Shown here: positions 10,596-21,136 of the stretch, piece by piece
How the letters are laid out: every line of letters starts with the position of its first letter
Numbering within the stretch: position 1 is the stretch's first letter
DNA from: Strigamia acuminata
Lineage: Eukaryota > Arthropoda > Chilopoda > Geophilomorpha > Linotaeniidae
Assembly: GCA_949358305.1 (NCBI GenBank)
Contig: OX442320.1
Coordinates: forward strand, 7,208,259-7,272,258
Reading direction: 5' to 3'
DNA length: 64,000 bases
Notes under the pieces: model-generated
Seen by the model: the letters and a program-made list of their open reading frames with translations, nothing else
What the model was told of the DNA's origin: nothing
Database searches by the model: none
Made by a program: the position numbers and the translations under genes

Positions 10596-11102
10596 ATGTT
10601 CCGAATTTATTTTCAAAATCTTTTTGTTTTGTTTTTTGCCTTCATTTTTTGACGAGTTAAGACGAAGTGAATTAATTTGATTTCGTAGTGCCAATATTTT
10701 TGTTCTGTATCTCATTTTTTGTGTCTATTTGTGTATTTGTCTATTTGTGTAATCTATGTATTTGATTTGTCAAAATCCCGAGTTGCATTCATGACATTAT
10801 CATTGATCGTGTTATGTTTGTGGTTGGGTTTTTTCCTTTTGTTTAGAATTGGATACCGTGGCAGGTATCGCTGTGAATGTAGTGTTTAAGAATTCGAAAC
10901 GATTAAAATTGAATATATTTTGTTTTATTATTATTCCTTTCAACTTTCACTGAATTTTGATTTGTGTTCATTCTTTTCCATGTCTTTTTCACGATGGATT
11001 TTGCCCGTGTGCATAGTATTGTCTGCAGTTCAGATAAAATTTAAGCTCAAATCAATGAGCTCATTGGTCAATGCACAGCATCGTTCAAAATATTGTCTTT
11101 GA

Positions 11103-11300
11103 TCGGTGGCGCCACTCAACGGGTAAAAAAGAAGACATTTTTTGTCTTAGTCCAAACTCCGAAATGTAGATTCAACAGTATTTGCGTGAGTTTAATAAAT
11201 TAAAGTCGTTTTGTTTATCGACAGTTCAGGCTTCGATGCGGGCGATAAATCGATAACTTATTACGCTAATACGTTTATTAAACCATTGGATGGCGCCTAT
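11103..11300. repeat. Repeat pieces shared in inverted orientation with 14.6-15.2 kb
   Basis: ggtggcgccactcaacgggt with the following text (11107-11150) recurs at 14654-14700 and, inverted, at 14707-14745 and 14984-15020. The segment 11214-11300 (tcgacagttcaggcttcgat... up to cattggatggcgcc) is the inverted counterpart of 15095-15180. These pieces lie outside both ends of the DIRS element and suggest it inserted into, or rearranged, an older foldback repeat. Confidence 0.7.
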
Positions 11301-11304
11301 CAAA

Positions 11305-11744
11305 GAATGTAATCTCGGCTGAACGAAGTGAAGCGGAGCGAAGCGGAGCGAACGAGTGAAAGCCGATAACATTCACTCGTGTAATTGGAGGTTTAACAGG
11401 AGATGGCGCTACTAGTCGGGTTACGTCAGTCTTAAAAGCTATCCTGGAAAAAAGGAAGTGAAGGACAAAATGGAGTCGACGAAATCAACGGTGTTGACGG
11501 TAAGCGTGATTTTCGTTCATTTTTAAACATTTAGAACGCTAGGTAGTGATTGAAAACGAATTAGTTTGTGTTAGATGGAGCTTAGATAATTTAGTTGTGA
11601 CAAGGGAGGTCGGTGGGTCCTGTTAAACCTCCAATTACACGAGTGAATGTTATCGGCTTTCACTCGTTCGCTCCGCTTCGCTCCGCTTCACTTCGTTCAG
11701 CCGAGATTACATTCACTCTTAGTAATCTCCGGCTAAACAGGAGA
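11305..11744. repeat. Large inverted repeat at the 3' side of the DIRS element (terminal and complementary repeats)
   Basis: 11305-11404 is repeated inverted at about 11617-11714 (cgaagtgaagcggagcgaag tract and flanks). The 33 bp that follow (11712-11744, ttcactcttagtaatctccg...) are the inverted match of 14552-14584 at the other end of the element. Between the arms (11405-11616) is unique sequence that begins with the same 5' leader as the minus-strand element (atggcgctactagtcgggtt) and then holds a short open frame MESTKSTVLT before a gtaagc donor. This looks like the truncated 5' end of a second, oppositely oriented element copy. Confidence 0.7.
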
Positions 11745-11841
11745 CTTGAAAGGTAACTTTTTTCCATAGGATAAAAATAAAAATGTTTTGGAAAAAACAA
11801 ATTTAACAATTTTTCAGTTTAATCATTTTTTATTTATGAAT

Positions 11842-12975
11842 TTATTTTGGAATTGGTCTGTTTAGGACTGATTCCTGAAAAGCATTGTGGTTGACAATTG
11901 TTTTGTTGTAGAACCTCGCGAATGTTTGTTCGGAGGTCCAACCGGCAACACCTAATATTTGTTGTACCGGAATAACACTGGCGGCTGCGCTGGTGGCCGC
12001 AGCTCGCGTCGAATGAGCACCAAACTCTTGACCGACGCCGATCTTTTTTAAAAAATCCTTAATCCATCGTCGCACAGTATCTTTGGTAGGTGCGGCATGG
12101 GGTGGTTGTAATTTTAAGAACAAACCATCGTCCTTGCGTAACGGATTTGTTTTGGCCAAAAAATCCATCAGGGCCTTGAAAGGGCAGATGGCCCGTTCTT
12201 GCAAATAAGGGGCCACTCGAAATACAGTATGGTGTCCAACACGAGAATGCTTGTGTAAAGTTTTCGGGTTGAAAATGACCGCGTCAGTTGAGACTGTCAT
12301 CTCCGAAATTTTAAAACTTTGCAGCGAGCTGACCCTGGCAGCAGTTGTTAAAGCCAGCAGCATGAGCAGTTTTTCTTGGAGTTGTCTCCAATCGAGATCA
12401 TCATGCGGCCAGAGTTTTCGCAGGGCGTTCAGAGCTAGGCCCACGTCCCAAGTGGCCACATAACGTGGTAAGTTCGGCCTTAAATTATTAACTCCTTTTA
12501 GAATTCGGGCGATACGATCATCAGCTCTAATTGACGGGTCAATGAAGCCTGCGGCGGTGATGGCCGCTAAACTTCCCGAAATGGAGGAGTGTGACAAGCC
12601 TTCATTGAATCTTGAGGCGATGAAATTTGCGGTATTGACGAGCGTTAAACGATAGTTTGGGTCAAGACTGGGAGGGAGTGGATTGGAATAAGGTGACCCT
12701 TCACCAGAAAATTCCGTCCACCTCTTAATTCCCGCCGTGTACGTTCTGACAGTTGTCGATCTCCACCCGGCCGAGTACAAGTTGGCAGCGTCCGGCAAAA
12801 AGCCTCCTGCGATGAGGTCACTCCACTGACTTTGCAGCCAAGGAGCTGCAGGGCCTGGAGAGGAAACTGGGCCTCTGGTTGATGAACCAACATCAGATGT
12901 TCTGGGGCCGGAAAGGACACTGGTACTGCGACCAAGCAGTCCAACAGTGGTACAAACCACGCTTGTGAGGTCCAT
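11842..12975 (-). CDS. DIRS tyrosine recombinase
   Basis: A 377-codon frame. The N-terminal core-binding part (SAGWRSTTVRTYTAGIKRWT) is followed by the catalytic domain with the first Arg in TTAARVSSLQSF, the HxxR box HSTRAAATSAAA, a Trp in GVAGWTSEQTFARF and the Tyr nucleophile in RFYNK. All catalytic positions expected for a phage-integrase-type recombinase are therefore visible and the frame is unbroken. It overlaps the end of the RT frame by about 330 bp in a different frame. The product would insert the circular DNA copy of the element into chromosomal DNA. The real N-terminus may be further downstream because the upstream part overlaps RT. Confidence 0.88.
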   Translation of the reverse strand: MDLTSVVCTTVGLLGRSTSVLSGPRTSDVGSSTRGPVSSPGPAAPWLQSQWSDLIAGGFLPDAANLYSAGWRSTTVRTYTAGIKRWTEFSGEGSPYSNPLPPSLDPNYRLTLVNTANFIASRFNEGLSHSSISGSLAAITAAGFIDPSIRADDRIARILKGVNNLRPNLPRYVATWDVGLALNALRKLWPHDDLDWRQLQEKLLMLLALTTAARVSSLQSFKISEMTVSTDAVIFNPKTLHKHSRVGHHTVFRVAPYLQERAICPFKALMDFLAKTNPLRKDDGLFLKLQPPHAAPTKDTVRRWIKDFLKKIGVGQEFGAHSTRAAATSAAASVIPVQQILGVAGWTSEQTFARFYNKTIVNHNAFQESVLNRPIPK

Positions 12976-14552
12976 TTTGGTACTACTAGAAGTACCGTGG
13001 CTTGATCCTGGCGGATTTTTTGTAAAATCCTAGAAATTAAACAAAAAGGAGGAAAGGCGTAAGCAAAAGTTTCTTTCCAAGAATGGGAGAACGCATCTAT
13101 CCTGTAAGCGAAGGGGTCAGGGCCCCAAGAAAAATATTTTGGTAATTTATGGTTTAATCTCGTAGCAAACAGATCAATCTCGGGCAGTCCGAATAGGGAT
13201 TTTAATTTATTAAACATTTTTGGAGATAAGCTCCATTCCCCATCCGTAGTTAAAAAATTACGCGACAGATAGTCGGCCATAACGTTTTCCTTGCCGGGAA
13301 TGTGAATTACTGAAAGGTCAATATTTAATCTTTGGGAATCTTCCCACACTAGTCTACCAAAATGGTGGAGTTGCTGGACCTTACTGCCCTGGTTCCGGAA
13401 CACGCTCACTACTGTGGAGCTGTCGGAATGAAACAAAACGTGTTTTTTGCCGTCAAAGGGGGCAAAAACCTTCCAGGCGAACCAGAGGGCCAAAAGTTCC
13501 TTGACATTAATGTGAAAATCATTTTCCTCAGCTGTCCACTGGCCATTTGCAGAGCGGGAGTTCCAACTGGCTCCCCAACCCAAATTGGAGGCGTCGGTGA
13601 AAACCTCCGTATCCACATCGCGACGGTTTAGATCTTTGGGGGAGAAATTTTCTAATTTAGTCCATCTAGACAATTCGGCCTTGATGTCGGGGTAATTTTT
13701 AACTAAAGTATTATAGTTGTGGTCATGAAGGAACAACTGTCCTGTTTTGAAAGATTCCAGGGGCTTTATGTTCCAAAAACCGTCAGAAAGCGCTGGCTCG
13801 GCGGAAACTAAATTGCCAATAAAAATGGCCAAATCCTGAATAGAGAAATTCTCCAATTGGAGAAGGCGTGAAGCTAGCTTAGTTATTTTTACGATTTTCC
13901 TTTCTGGAAGTGACACTTCCATTTTTCTAGAGTCTAGTGTTAATCCTAAAAATTCTATTCTAGTTTTGGGAATAAATTCGGATTTTTCCCAGTTAATGCA
14001 GAGGCCTAATTTTTGAAAAAAATTTATTACGTCGATACAGGCGTTTTTAGCCTCGCAAAAGGAATCACACAGAAAAATTCCGTCGTCCAAATAAGGGATT
14101 CCGCAAATCCCCCAAGTCCTCAACTCGGAAAAAACAGGGCACATAACCTTAGTAAAGGTCCGTGGGGCACTTGCCAAGCCCATTGGCATTACCTGATATT
14201 CGTATAACTGGCCTTGCCACAAAAAACGTACATATTTCTTAAATTCGTTTTTAATTGGTAACAAATAAAAGGCGTTAGTGAGGTCGATTTTAAACATAAA
14301 TTGACCCCTTTTCATAAGGTTTATCGCATCTTTAAGCGAGGCCATTTTAAAATGGAGATATTCTAAGCTCTCGTTGAACTTTTTTAGATTTAAAATTATC
14401 CGTACAGATCCGTCCGGCTTGGGGACGGCGAAAATTGGACTTAAGTATTCGCCTTCAACGTGGGCGACCTGTTTAATTATGCCTTGCAGGCAAAGCTTGT
14501 CCACAGCTTGGGAAATTGCAGAAGTTTGACGTAACCCGACTAGTAGCGCCAT
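12645..14552 (-). CDS. DIRS reverse transcriptase / RNase H polyprotein
   Basis: A 635-codon uninterrupted frame. RT motifs in order: YLSPIFAVPKPDGSVRIILN, FKIDLTNAFYLLPI, MGLASAPRTFTKVM and the catalytic YLDD (GIPYLDDGIFL). RNase H follows with EVFTDASNLGWGAS, NVKELLALWFAW, and HSDSSTVVS. The tail (EIDLFATRLNHKLPKYFSWG and the Pro/Trp-rich block after it) is the segment found after RNase H in DIRS elements, sometimes related to a Dam-like methylase; I see no clear methylase motif. The start Met is supplied by the 5' leader just inside the terminal repeat, so the original protein probably began elsewhere before ORF1 was deleted. Confidence 0.88.
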   Translation of the reverse strand: MALLVGLRQTSAISQAVDKLCLQGIIKQVAHVEGEYLSPIFAVPKPDGSVRIILNLKKFNESLEYLHFKMASLKDAINLMKRGQFMFKIDLTNAFYLLPIKNEFKKYVRFLWQGQLYEYQVMPMGLASAPRTFTKVMCPVFSELRTWGICGIPYLDDGIFLCDSFCEAKNACIDVINFFQKLGLCINWEKSEFIPKTRIEFLGLTLDSRKMEVSLPERKIVKITKLASRLLQLENFSIQDLAIFIGNLVSAEPALSDGFWNIKPLESFKTGQLFLHDHNYNTLVKNYPDIKAELSRWTKLENFSPKDLNRRDVDTEVFTDASNLGWGASWNSRSANGQWTAEENDFHINVKELLALWFAWKVFAPFDGKKHVLFHSDSSTVVSVFRNQGSKVQQLHHFGRLVWEDSQRLNIDLSVIHIPGKENVMADYLSRNFLTTDGEWSLSPKMFNKLKSLFGLPEIDLFATRLNHKLPKYFSWGPDPFAYRIDAFSHSWKETFAYAFPPFCLISRILQKIRQDQATVLLVVPKWTSQAWFVPLLDCLVAVPVSFPAPEHLMLVHQPEAQFPLQALQLLGCKVSGVTSSQEAFCRTLPTCTRPGGDRQLSERTRRELRGGRNFLVKGHLIPIHSLPVLTQTIV

Positions 14553-14584
14553 CTCCTGTTTAGCCGGAGATTACTAAGAGTGAA

Positions 14585-15180
14585 GGTCTTTTTCATCGTC
14601 GTCCACGAATACAACGAATCTCAACAACGAATCAAAAAAATGCACTTTCTACGGTGGCGCCACTCAACGGGTAAAAAAGAAGACATTTTTTGTCTTTTTA
14701 AAATGTCTTCTGTTTTACCCGTTGAGTGGCGCCACCGTAGAAAGTGCATTTTTCTTGAACGTGATTCGTTTTATAGCCCATGGACATTTACCGGTGTGCA
14801 GTTGAAAAAGACCTCCTTCGAGATGCGACATCCAGTGGTTTAATAACCGTAGTAAGTCCTCGATTTGTCGTTTGCGTGCGAAACTGGAACTGTCGATTTA
14901 AAAAACGTATGCACTTTATTAAACATACGCAAAACCTGTTGAATCTATACATTATATCGTAGTTTGTAAAAAGACGAAAAAAGTCTTCTTTTTTACCCGT
15001 TGAGTGGCGCCACCATCAAAGTGCACTTTTTTGATTCGTTGTTCAAATTCGTTGTATTCGTGGACGACTATGAAAAATACCTCGTTTCATAGGCGACATC
15101 CAACGATTTAATAAACGTATTACCGTAATAAGTTATCGATTTATCGGCCGCATCGAAGCATGAACTGTCGATAGAATTTT
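14585..15180. repeat. Foldback repeat (two inverted arms) next to the DIRS element
   Basis: 14595-14705 and 14984-15075 are inverted copies (cgtccacgaatacaacgaat, ggtggcgccactcaacgggt, aagaagacattttttgtctt). A third copy forms a tight hairpin at 14652-14745. 14826-14890 is a diverged direct copy of 15095-15170 (gcgacatccaacgatttaat). No coding potential. It probably represents an old non-autonomous foldback element split by later insertions. Confidence 0.7.
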
Positions 15181-15197
15181 GCTTTGAATTTTACTCA

Positions 15198-15763
15198 TGT
15201 TTGGAATAGTGTCGGTAGGCGATAGTTGTATCGCGCTACCATAGTAAACGCGATATTTTCTGACGTCATCGTTCGTATCGAGGTTGACTCGAGTTTTGAA
15301 TTCTACTTTTGATGCCAGTTTTCAGGAACAGATAGGGCTCGGTTTGCGTGTAAATAACTTTGTAGTTGTAGAAATAACTAATTAATGGGACAGATATAAG
15401 AGCTAGAATTCGTTATGAGTTGAAATTTAGCGTTGAAACGTGGATGTGATGTGAAAACAAACTCAACATAGGCGAAAATGATGGAGTGGAGGAAACTGCC
15501 AAACCGAGCCAACACCACAGAATAACACAGTCAACGCGATATTTTGTGACGTCATCCTTGGCATCGAGGTTGAGGCGAGTTTTGAATTTTACTTTACATG
15601 CGTTTTTGATCAGGTAGGGCGAGGTTTGCGAGGGCAGGCAGTCAGTGTTCGCTTTGATATGTATCGATCCGGAGAAGCTAATGACTTTTGCCGTGCATAA
15701 TTATTTCCAGTCTGGTTTAAATTTTGTTACAATGTTAAGTTGTGTAAATCAAAGTGTTTGATA
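15198..15763 (+). repeat. Dispersed repeat, right copy of the direct pair
   Basis: Nearly identical to 9848-10442, with a few substitutions and small deletions (for example about 20 bp missing after ttctacttttgatgccag). A third partial copy of its 3' motif (gatgcgagttttcaggatca) begins at about 15777. It has no ORF. Confidence 0.85.
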
Positions 15764-16490
15764 ATGATGATTCTACTTTGATGCGAGTTTTCAGGATCAG
15801 AAAGGGCTCGCGGATCGAAATTGGAAGAGAAAAAGAGTCATGACAGATAAGTAAAAGTGAATTTTGTCGATATTTTTTTATTGATTTTATTAAATTTGAT
15901 TTTCCGCCATCTGAGGGCAATTGTTTGTGACTAAAGGTTTTAGTTCGACCGTAGCTCACGGATGGCACGACGGAGCTGGAAGCTTCCCGCACGCTCATTA
16001 AATATTCAAAAATCCGAGACTTGACTCATTTTTTCTTCAGAGTGCAAACCAGAAAGAAGTGCGGGAGCAACGTTCGAGGTAAGCTATCTTTGTTTAGTCT
16101 TATTATTTTTACAAATTTTTGGTTTTATTTTCTCCGCACTTAAATGAATTAGTGGCTCTTTTTAAACTGTCGTATCTGTTTATTATTCGCGCTCGTTGCT
16201 GCATATTTTTTTAACTTCTCCTATTTTTATGGTTATATGAATTTTGACTTTGCTTTATTTTATTGAAAAATGTATGACATTTTGTACGCCATTATACACT
16301 TTTTTTTGCTATTATGTTTACTGATTTTTCTTTTATTTCTAGGAGTATTACACTTCCAAATTCAAGGGTGCGTGTAATTTGAAGACATGCTATAGGAACT
16401 TCGTCGGACAAAGACACCGAGAGCTATTGGAATCCACAACACACACACAATTTATTTTAACTGTATTTAAATAAATGTATACTTTTTTCT
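15764..16490. other. Non-coding stretch, possible spliced transcript end
   Basis: Acceptor- and donor-like signals occur (ttcttcag at about 16040, aggtaagc at 16070-16077, ttctag at about 16341) and an AATAAA lies near 16471. The short frames between them match no family I know and are not phase-consistent. A non-coding or decayed gene end is possible. Nothing firmer can be said. Confidence 0.3.
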
Positions 16491-17735
16491 ACTCTTTTCC
16501 TCCATTTTCCCTTTCTCTTTTCCTCCATTTTCCCTTTCTCTTTTCCTCCATTTTCCCTTTCTCTTTTCCTCCATTTTCCCTTTCTCTTTTCCTCCATTTT
16601 CCCTTTCTCTTTTCCTCCATTTTCCCTTTCTCTTTTCCTCCATTTTCCCTTTCTCTTTTCCTCCATTTTCCCTTTCTCTTTTCCTCCATTTTCCCTTTCT
16701 CTTTTCCTCCATTTTCCCTTTCTCTTTTCCTCCATTTTCCCTTTCTCTTTTCCTCCATTTTCCCTTTCTCTTTTCCTCCATTTTCCCTTTCTCTTTTCCT
16801 CCATTTTCCCTTTCTCTTTTCCTCCATTTTCCCTTTCTCTTTTCCTCCATTTTCCCTTTCTCTTTTCCTCCATTTTCCCTTTCTCTTTTCCTCCATTTTC
16901 CCTTTCCCTTTTCCTCCATTTTCCCTTTCTCTTTTCCTCCATTTTCCCTTTCTCTTTTCCTCCATTTTCCCTTTCTCTTTTCCTCCATTTTCCCTTTCTC
17001 TTTTCCTCCATTTTCCCTTTCTCTTTTCCTCCATTTTCCCTTTCTCTTTTCCTCCATTTTCCCTTTCTCTTTTCCTCCATTTTCCCTTTCTCTTTTCCTC
17101 CATTTTCCCTTTCTCTTTTCCTCCATTTTCCCTTTCTCTTTTCCTCCATTTTCCCTTTCTCTTTTCCTCCATTTTCCCTTTCTCTTTTCCTCCATTTTCC
17201 CTTTCTCTTTTCCTCCATTTTCCCTTTCTCTTTTCCTCCATTTTCCCTTTCTCTTTTCCTCCATTTTCCCTTTCTCTTTTCCTCCATTTTCCCTTTCTCT
17301 TTTCCTCCATTTTCCCTTTCTCTTTTCCTCCATTTTCCCTTTCTCTTTTCCTCCATTTTCCCTTTCCCTTTTCCTCCATTTTCCCTTTCTCTTTTCCTCC
17401 ATTTTCCCTTTCCCTTTTCCTCCATTTTCCCTTTCTCTTTTCCTCCATTTTCCCTTTCTCTTTTCCTCCATTTTCCCTTTCTCTTTTCCTCCATTTTCCC
17501 TTTCTCTTTTCCTCCATTTTCCCTTTCTCTTTTCCTCCATTTTCCCTTTCTCTTTTCCTCCATTTTCCCTTTCTCTTTTCCTCCATTTTCCCTTTCTCTT
17601 TTCCTCCATTTTCCCTTTCTCCTTTCCTCCATTTTCCCTTTCTCTTTTCCTCCATTTTCCCTTTCTCTTTTCCTCCATTTTCCCTTTCTCTTTTCCTCCA
17701 TTTTCCCTTTCTCTTTTCCTCCATTTTCCCTTTTC
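16491..17735. repeat. 23-bp polypyrimidine minisatellite, about 54 copies
   Basis: The array repeats ctcttttcctccattttccc plus ttt in nearly perfect tandem copies. A rare variant replaces ctctttt by cccttttt-like text (for example near 16908 and 17365). The plus strand is almost pure C/T apart from one A per unit. Because 23 is not a multiple of 3 and the unit has no stop triplets, both strands stay open in several frames for over 1.2 kb; these frames are artefacts. Confidence 0.97.
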
Positions 17736-17942
17736 AAAATATCTTCAGCCTGAATTGTCCCTCTATATATATATAAAGCAGTTAAGTCTTTTTTGAAAAA
17801 TTCGCGATGTAGGTGGAAGATTGGAAATAATTGTTTTTATAAGAAATAAAGAATGCTATTAAAATACTTTATTCAATGAATTAATTTACATGATCTGTTT
17901 ACAAAATGAATTATTGGACTTAGTGTAAAAACAACACTTGGA

Positions 17943-18130
17943 AGATATTTTACACAATGCAAAAGGGGACTTAGATATTTTACACAATGCAAAAGGGGAC
18001 TTAGATATTTTACACAATGCAAAAGGGGACTTAGATATGAAATGATGCAATATAAAAATATACATGAAATGATGCAATATAAAAATATACATGAAATGAT
18101 GCAATATAAAAATATACATGAAATGATAAA
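17943..18130. repeat. Two short tandem arrays (30 bp x3 and 27 bp x3)
   Basis: agatattttacacaatgcaa plus aaggggactt is repeated three times from about 17943. It is followed directly by three copies of a 27-bp unit, atgatgcaatataaaaatat plus acatgaa, to about 18125. Neither encodes anything recognisable. Confidence 0.9.
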
Positions 18131-18230
18131 ACAAAAAAATCACTATCGCAGTACAGCACAATCCTATTCCAAGTCGTCGTTGTCCCGTTTCGATCTTCGT
18201 ATTCCTAAAGTGAAAAAATAATTTTAAAAA

Positions 18231-18655
18231 GCGTTAATAACGGGCGGACTCGCGAAAGAAAAGCGTTAATAACGGGCGGACTCGCGAAAGAAAAGCGTTA
18301 ATAACGGGCGGACTCGCGAAAGAAAAGCGTTAATAACGGGCGGACTCGCGAAAGAAAAGCGTTAATAACGGGCGGACTCGCGAAAGAAAAGCGTTAATAA
18401 CGGGCGGACTCGCGAAAGAAAAGCGTTAATAACGGGCGGACTCGCGAAAGAAAAGCGTTAATAACGGGCGGACTCGCGAAAGAAAAGCGTTAATAACGGG
18501 CGGACTCGCGAAAGAAAAGCGTTAATAACGGGCGGACTCGCGAAAGAAAAGCGTTAATAACGGGCGGACTCGCGAAAGAAAAGCGTTAATAACGGGCGGA
18601 CTCGCGAAAGACAAGCGTTAATAACGGGCGGACTCGCGAAAGAAAAGCGTTAATA
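18231..18655. repeat. 32-bp minisatellite, about 13 copies
   Basis: The unit gcgttaataacgggcggact plus cgcgaaagaaaa is repeated with almost no divergence (one unit has gaaagacaag). The array lies inside a segment, 18190-18710, that has a diverged non-amplified relative at 19130-19265, where a single unit-like sequence (gcatttataatggcggattc) stands alone. Confidence 0.95.
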
Positions 18656-21136
18656 ATGGGCAGACTAAAAAACACAGCATTATTAATGGAGGGCTCGATA
18701 AAGAAAAGCAATATTCGCAAAGTTCTAACTAACATTTCATGCATAAGCATAAGCCTAAATGTTAAATTCATTCAAATAAACGAAATAAAACTTCCTAATA
18801 AAAGACTGACTAGAAACTAAAACTAGAATTAACAAGAAAAATTAAGAAAAGTTTTAAAAGAACTTACTGTGATGCGACTGCTTCCGTGGTCGAATGACGA
18901 ATGAAACATTCACCGCATGAAGCCAAGCTGTCCTAATTTGCATACTTAAACGGTGGCGCCACTTACAAAACATTTACATAAGGCAAAAATGACACTTTTA
19001 ACTACCAAGGCGAAAAGAACACAATAAATAAAATAAATGCAGTAACCAAAAAAGCATACCGACAATTAACTAAAAAGAAATAAAAAATTTGAGAAACCAC
19101 TTACTCGTGAAGTCGTTGTCAGTTTCAATTTTTCGTCTTCGTATTCCTAAAGTGAAAAAGGAATTTAAAAAAGCATTTATAATGGCGGATTCGCGACAGA
19201 ATGGAGGACTGGAAAAACACAGCAGCAACAATGGCGGACTCGATAAAGAAAAGCAACAATGGCGGACTAACTGAAAACTAAAATGGCGAATAAAAAAATA
19301 AAAAATAAAATAAACTCGACCGTTGTTAGATGACATCAATTGTCACGTGTCACCCAATTTACATATGAGATGATGTAACGTGACATGTGACACCACCATT
19401 CACAATCCTATTGGCGTAGCTTATCACGTGTCCCAGCAATGGAAGCAAGTGATTCATTTGCACCTAGGAGCTGAAGCGAGTTGATAGCTGATAACTTCTT
19501 ACCTGAAAGAAAAGTATCAAACATAAATTTATACTAAGTAGTACACACTTAATGCAGGCACTTTTTATTCTATTTTAATTTTCTTTAGGCACATTTCCAA
19601 CACAACTGGCCAGGACAAAAACTAGCAAAGGTAAGTACATTTAATTTTTTTATGCAGGCTCTACTTTATATTAAAACAATTTTTTTTTCTCTTTAGAATA
19701 CGCGGACGAATAGCGACGTAAAGAAGCGAATAAAACCACGAGACAAGTAATATTGCACTTTAAAAATTAAAATTGTAATGTCTAACTCAAATTTCGGAAA
19801 CAAAATTAAAAATTTTAAACGCTAAACACAAACTTACAAAATGTTTCTTTAAAAAAACAACATTCTTACGTAAAGTAAAATGCGCCGCAAATTTTTTCAT
19901 AAAAAAAGACACCCAATAAAGCTTTTCCCCAGGTTTAAGCTGAAAAAGGACAGCTATCACTCATGACCCGGAAAACCCAGTTAAGCCACAGTGCCTGCAT
20001 GTTTGAAGGGCCAGGACCTAGGGGCCCAATCCTAGGCCCTGGAAAATAATTGTACCTTTAGTCTTCCTGATGTCTTCACTGGCGTCCTCGTCTTTCCTGT
20101 CTGAAGTTGTCCCTAAATCTAAAACAATAAAAATATAAAACAAATTAACAAATAAATGAAACCTAGCTGGTCAATGCACAAACAAAAATATCAGCGAATA
20201 CACGAAATTATCATAAAATTACAAGAAATAAAAATAAAATAAAATTTAAATAATTTAGTATAAAATGCAAAAGAAAAGCTTCGTGTGCTATGGATGTGTT
20301 CAGTGTTCTTCACCTCATATTGCGGGCTCACGACGTCTTCTTGTTCATATATTACACAAATAAAATGGCGGTTTTCTTAGACGTTGGATAAACTAAGAAA
20401 AATGAGAAAAAATATCGACTAGATAAATAACAAAATTTCATGAAAATAAAATAAAATGTACTGGTATAATTAATGCGTAAATAATGGCAACAAAAGGCCG
20501 TGAAAAACTAAAGGAAACTCACGAGAAATATTGAATTAAAACTAGGACTAAATAGTGCGTAGTGCACGATAAAACTAAAACGATTAAATTAATAGTTTAC
20601 AAAAGGTATTAAATAAACTGATAAGCAATACACGCGTCACAAAAATAGAATAAATAAATTATATACTATTTAATTAAATTCACTTACTAAAAAGATGAGA
20701 CAATGGCGAGGAATGACAAACAATGGCGGCGAGAAACGACGAGCAATATTTGCGAGGAACGACAAACAATGGCGGCGAAAAGAAGCCTCACAAAGTTAAT
20801 TCAGCTGCGTGAAAGTCATTCAAAATATATATTAAAGAATTAATTAACTTAAATTAAAGTAACTCAAAACTTACTCGAGATTAAGCGCCAGTTGCTGCAC
20901 TTGTTGTTTATAGAATCTTGAATACATAATTAGCACAAACGCTAACAAAACCCACCATGAAAAACAACTCAAATTCGAACATTTCCCACGCATAATTAAT
21001 GAGCAATTTCAGGCAATTTATCTGCAATTTCTTCTTCTCGGTCGAATTTTCAGTTTGAATATTTAATGAGCGCGGGCTACGTGAAGTGACGAACTTGCCG
21101 CCTGGTGCCAAAAAGCGGTAACTATACTAACGGCGC
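18656..21136. other. AT-rich repeat-derived region without a recognisable gene
   Basis: It contains the single-copy relative of the 32-bp repeat (19130-19265), several ggcggactcgataaagaaaa-like pieces, a ggtggcgccact copy at 18954, and acceptor-like and donor-like signals (for example 19580-19640). No ORF in it has a recognisable domain. It reaches the left target-site copy of the MULE at 21128. Confidence 0.5.
21128..21136 (+). repeat. MULE target-site duplication, left copy (TAACGGCGC)
   Basis: taacggcgc lies directly outside the left terminal repeat and is identical to 28713-28721 directly outside the right one. A 9-bp duplication is the hallmark size for Mutator-like elements. Confidence 0.95.

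Larger units (their letters stand above)
11712..14584 (-). mobile_element. DIRS-like tyrosine-recombinase retrotransposon, internally deleted
   Basis: The element is bounded by 33-bp inverted terminal repeats (11712-11744 and 14552-14584). On the minus strand it encodes RT/RNase H and then an overlapping tyrosine recombinase. Overlapping frames plus a YR instead of a DDE integrase are diagnostic of DIRS-order elements. The RT frame starts only a few bases inside the 5' repeat, so the gag-like ORF1 is missing; the parallel copy at 11405-11616 retains what looks like the beginning of ORF1. DIRS elements have split or inverted repeats and create no target duplication, and none is seen here. Confidence 0.88.

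Noticed and set aside
9848..15763. LTR retrotransposon with 0.58-kb LTRs
   Set aside because: The direct repeats lack TG...CA ends, no primer-binding site or polypurine tract is evident, and the enclosed element is a DIRS type with its own inverted repeats.
16457..17776. 400-plus codon ORFs on both strands rich in Lys/Arg/Glu or Phe/Pro/Ser
   Set aside because: Artefacts of the 23-bp minisatellite, for the same reason.
18231..18655. CRISPR-like regular array of 32-bp units
   Set aside because: Units are contiguous with no unique spacers and the genome is eukaryotic.
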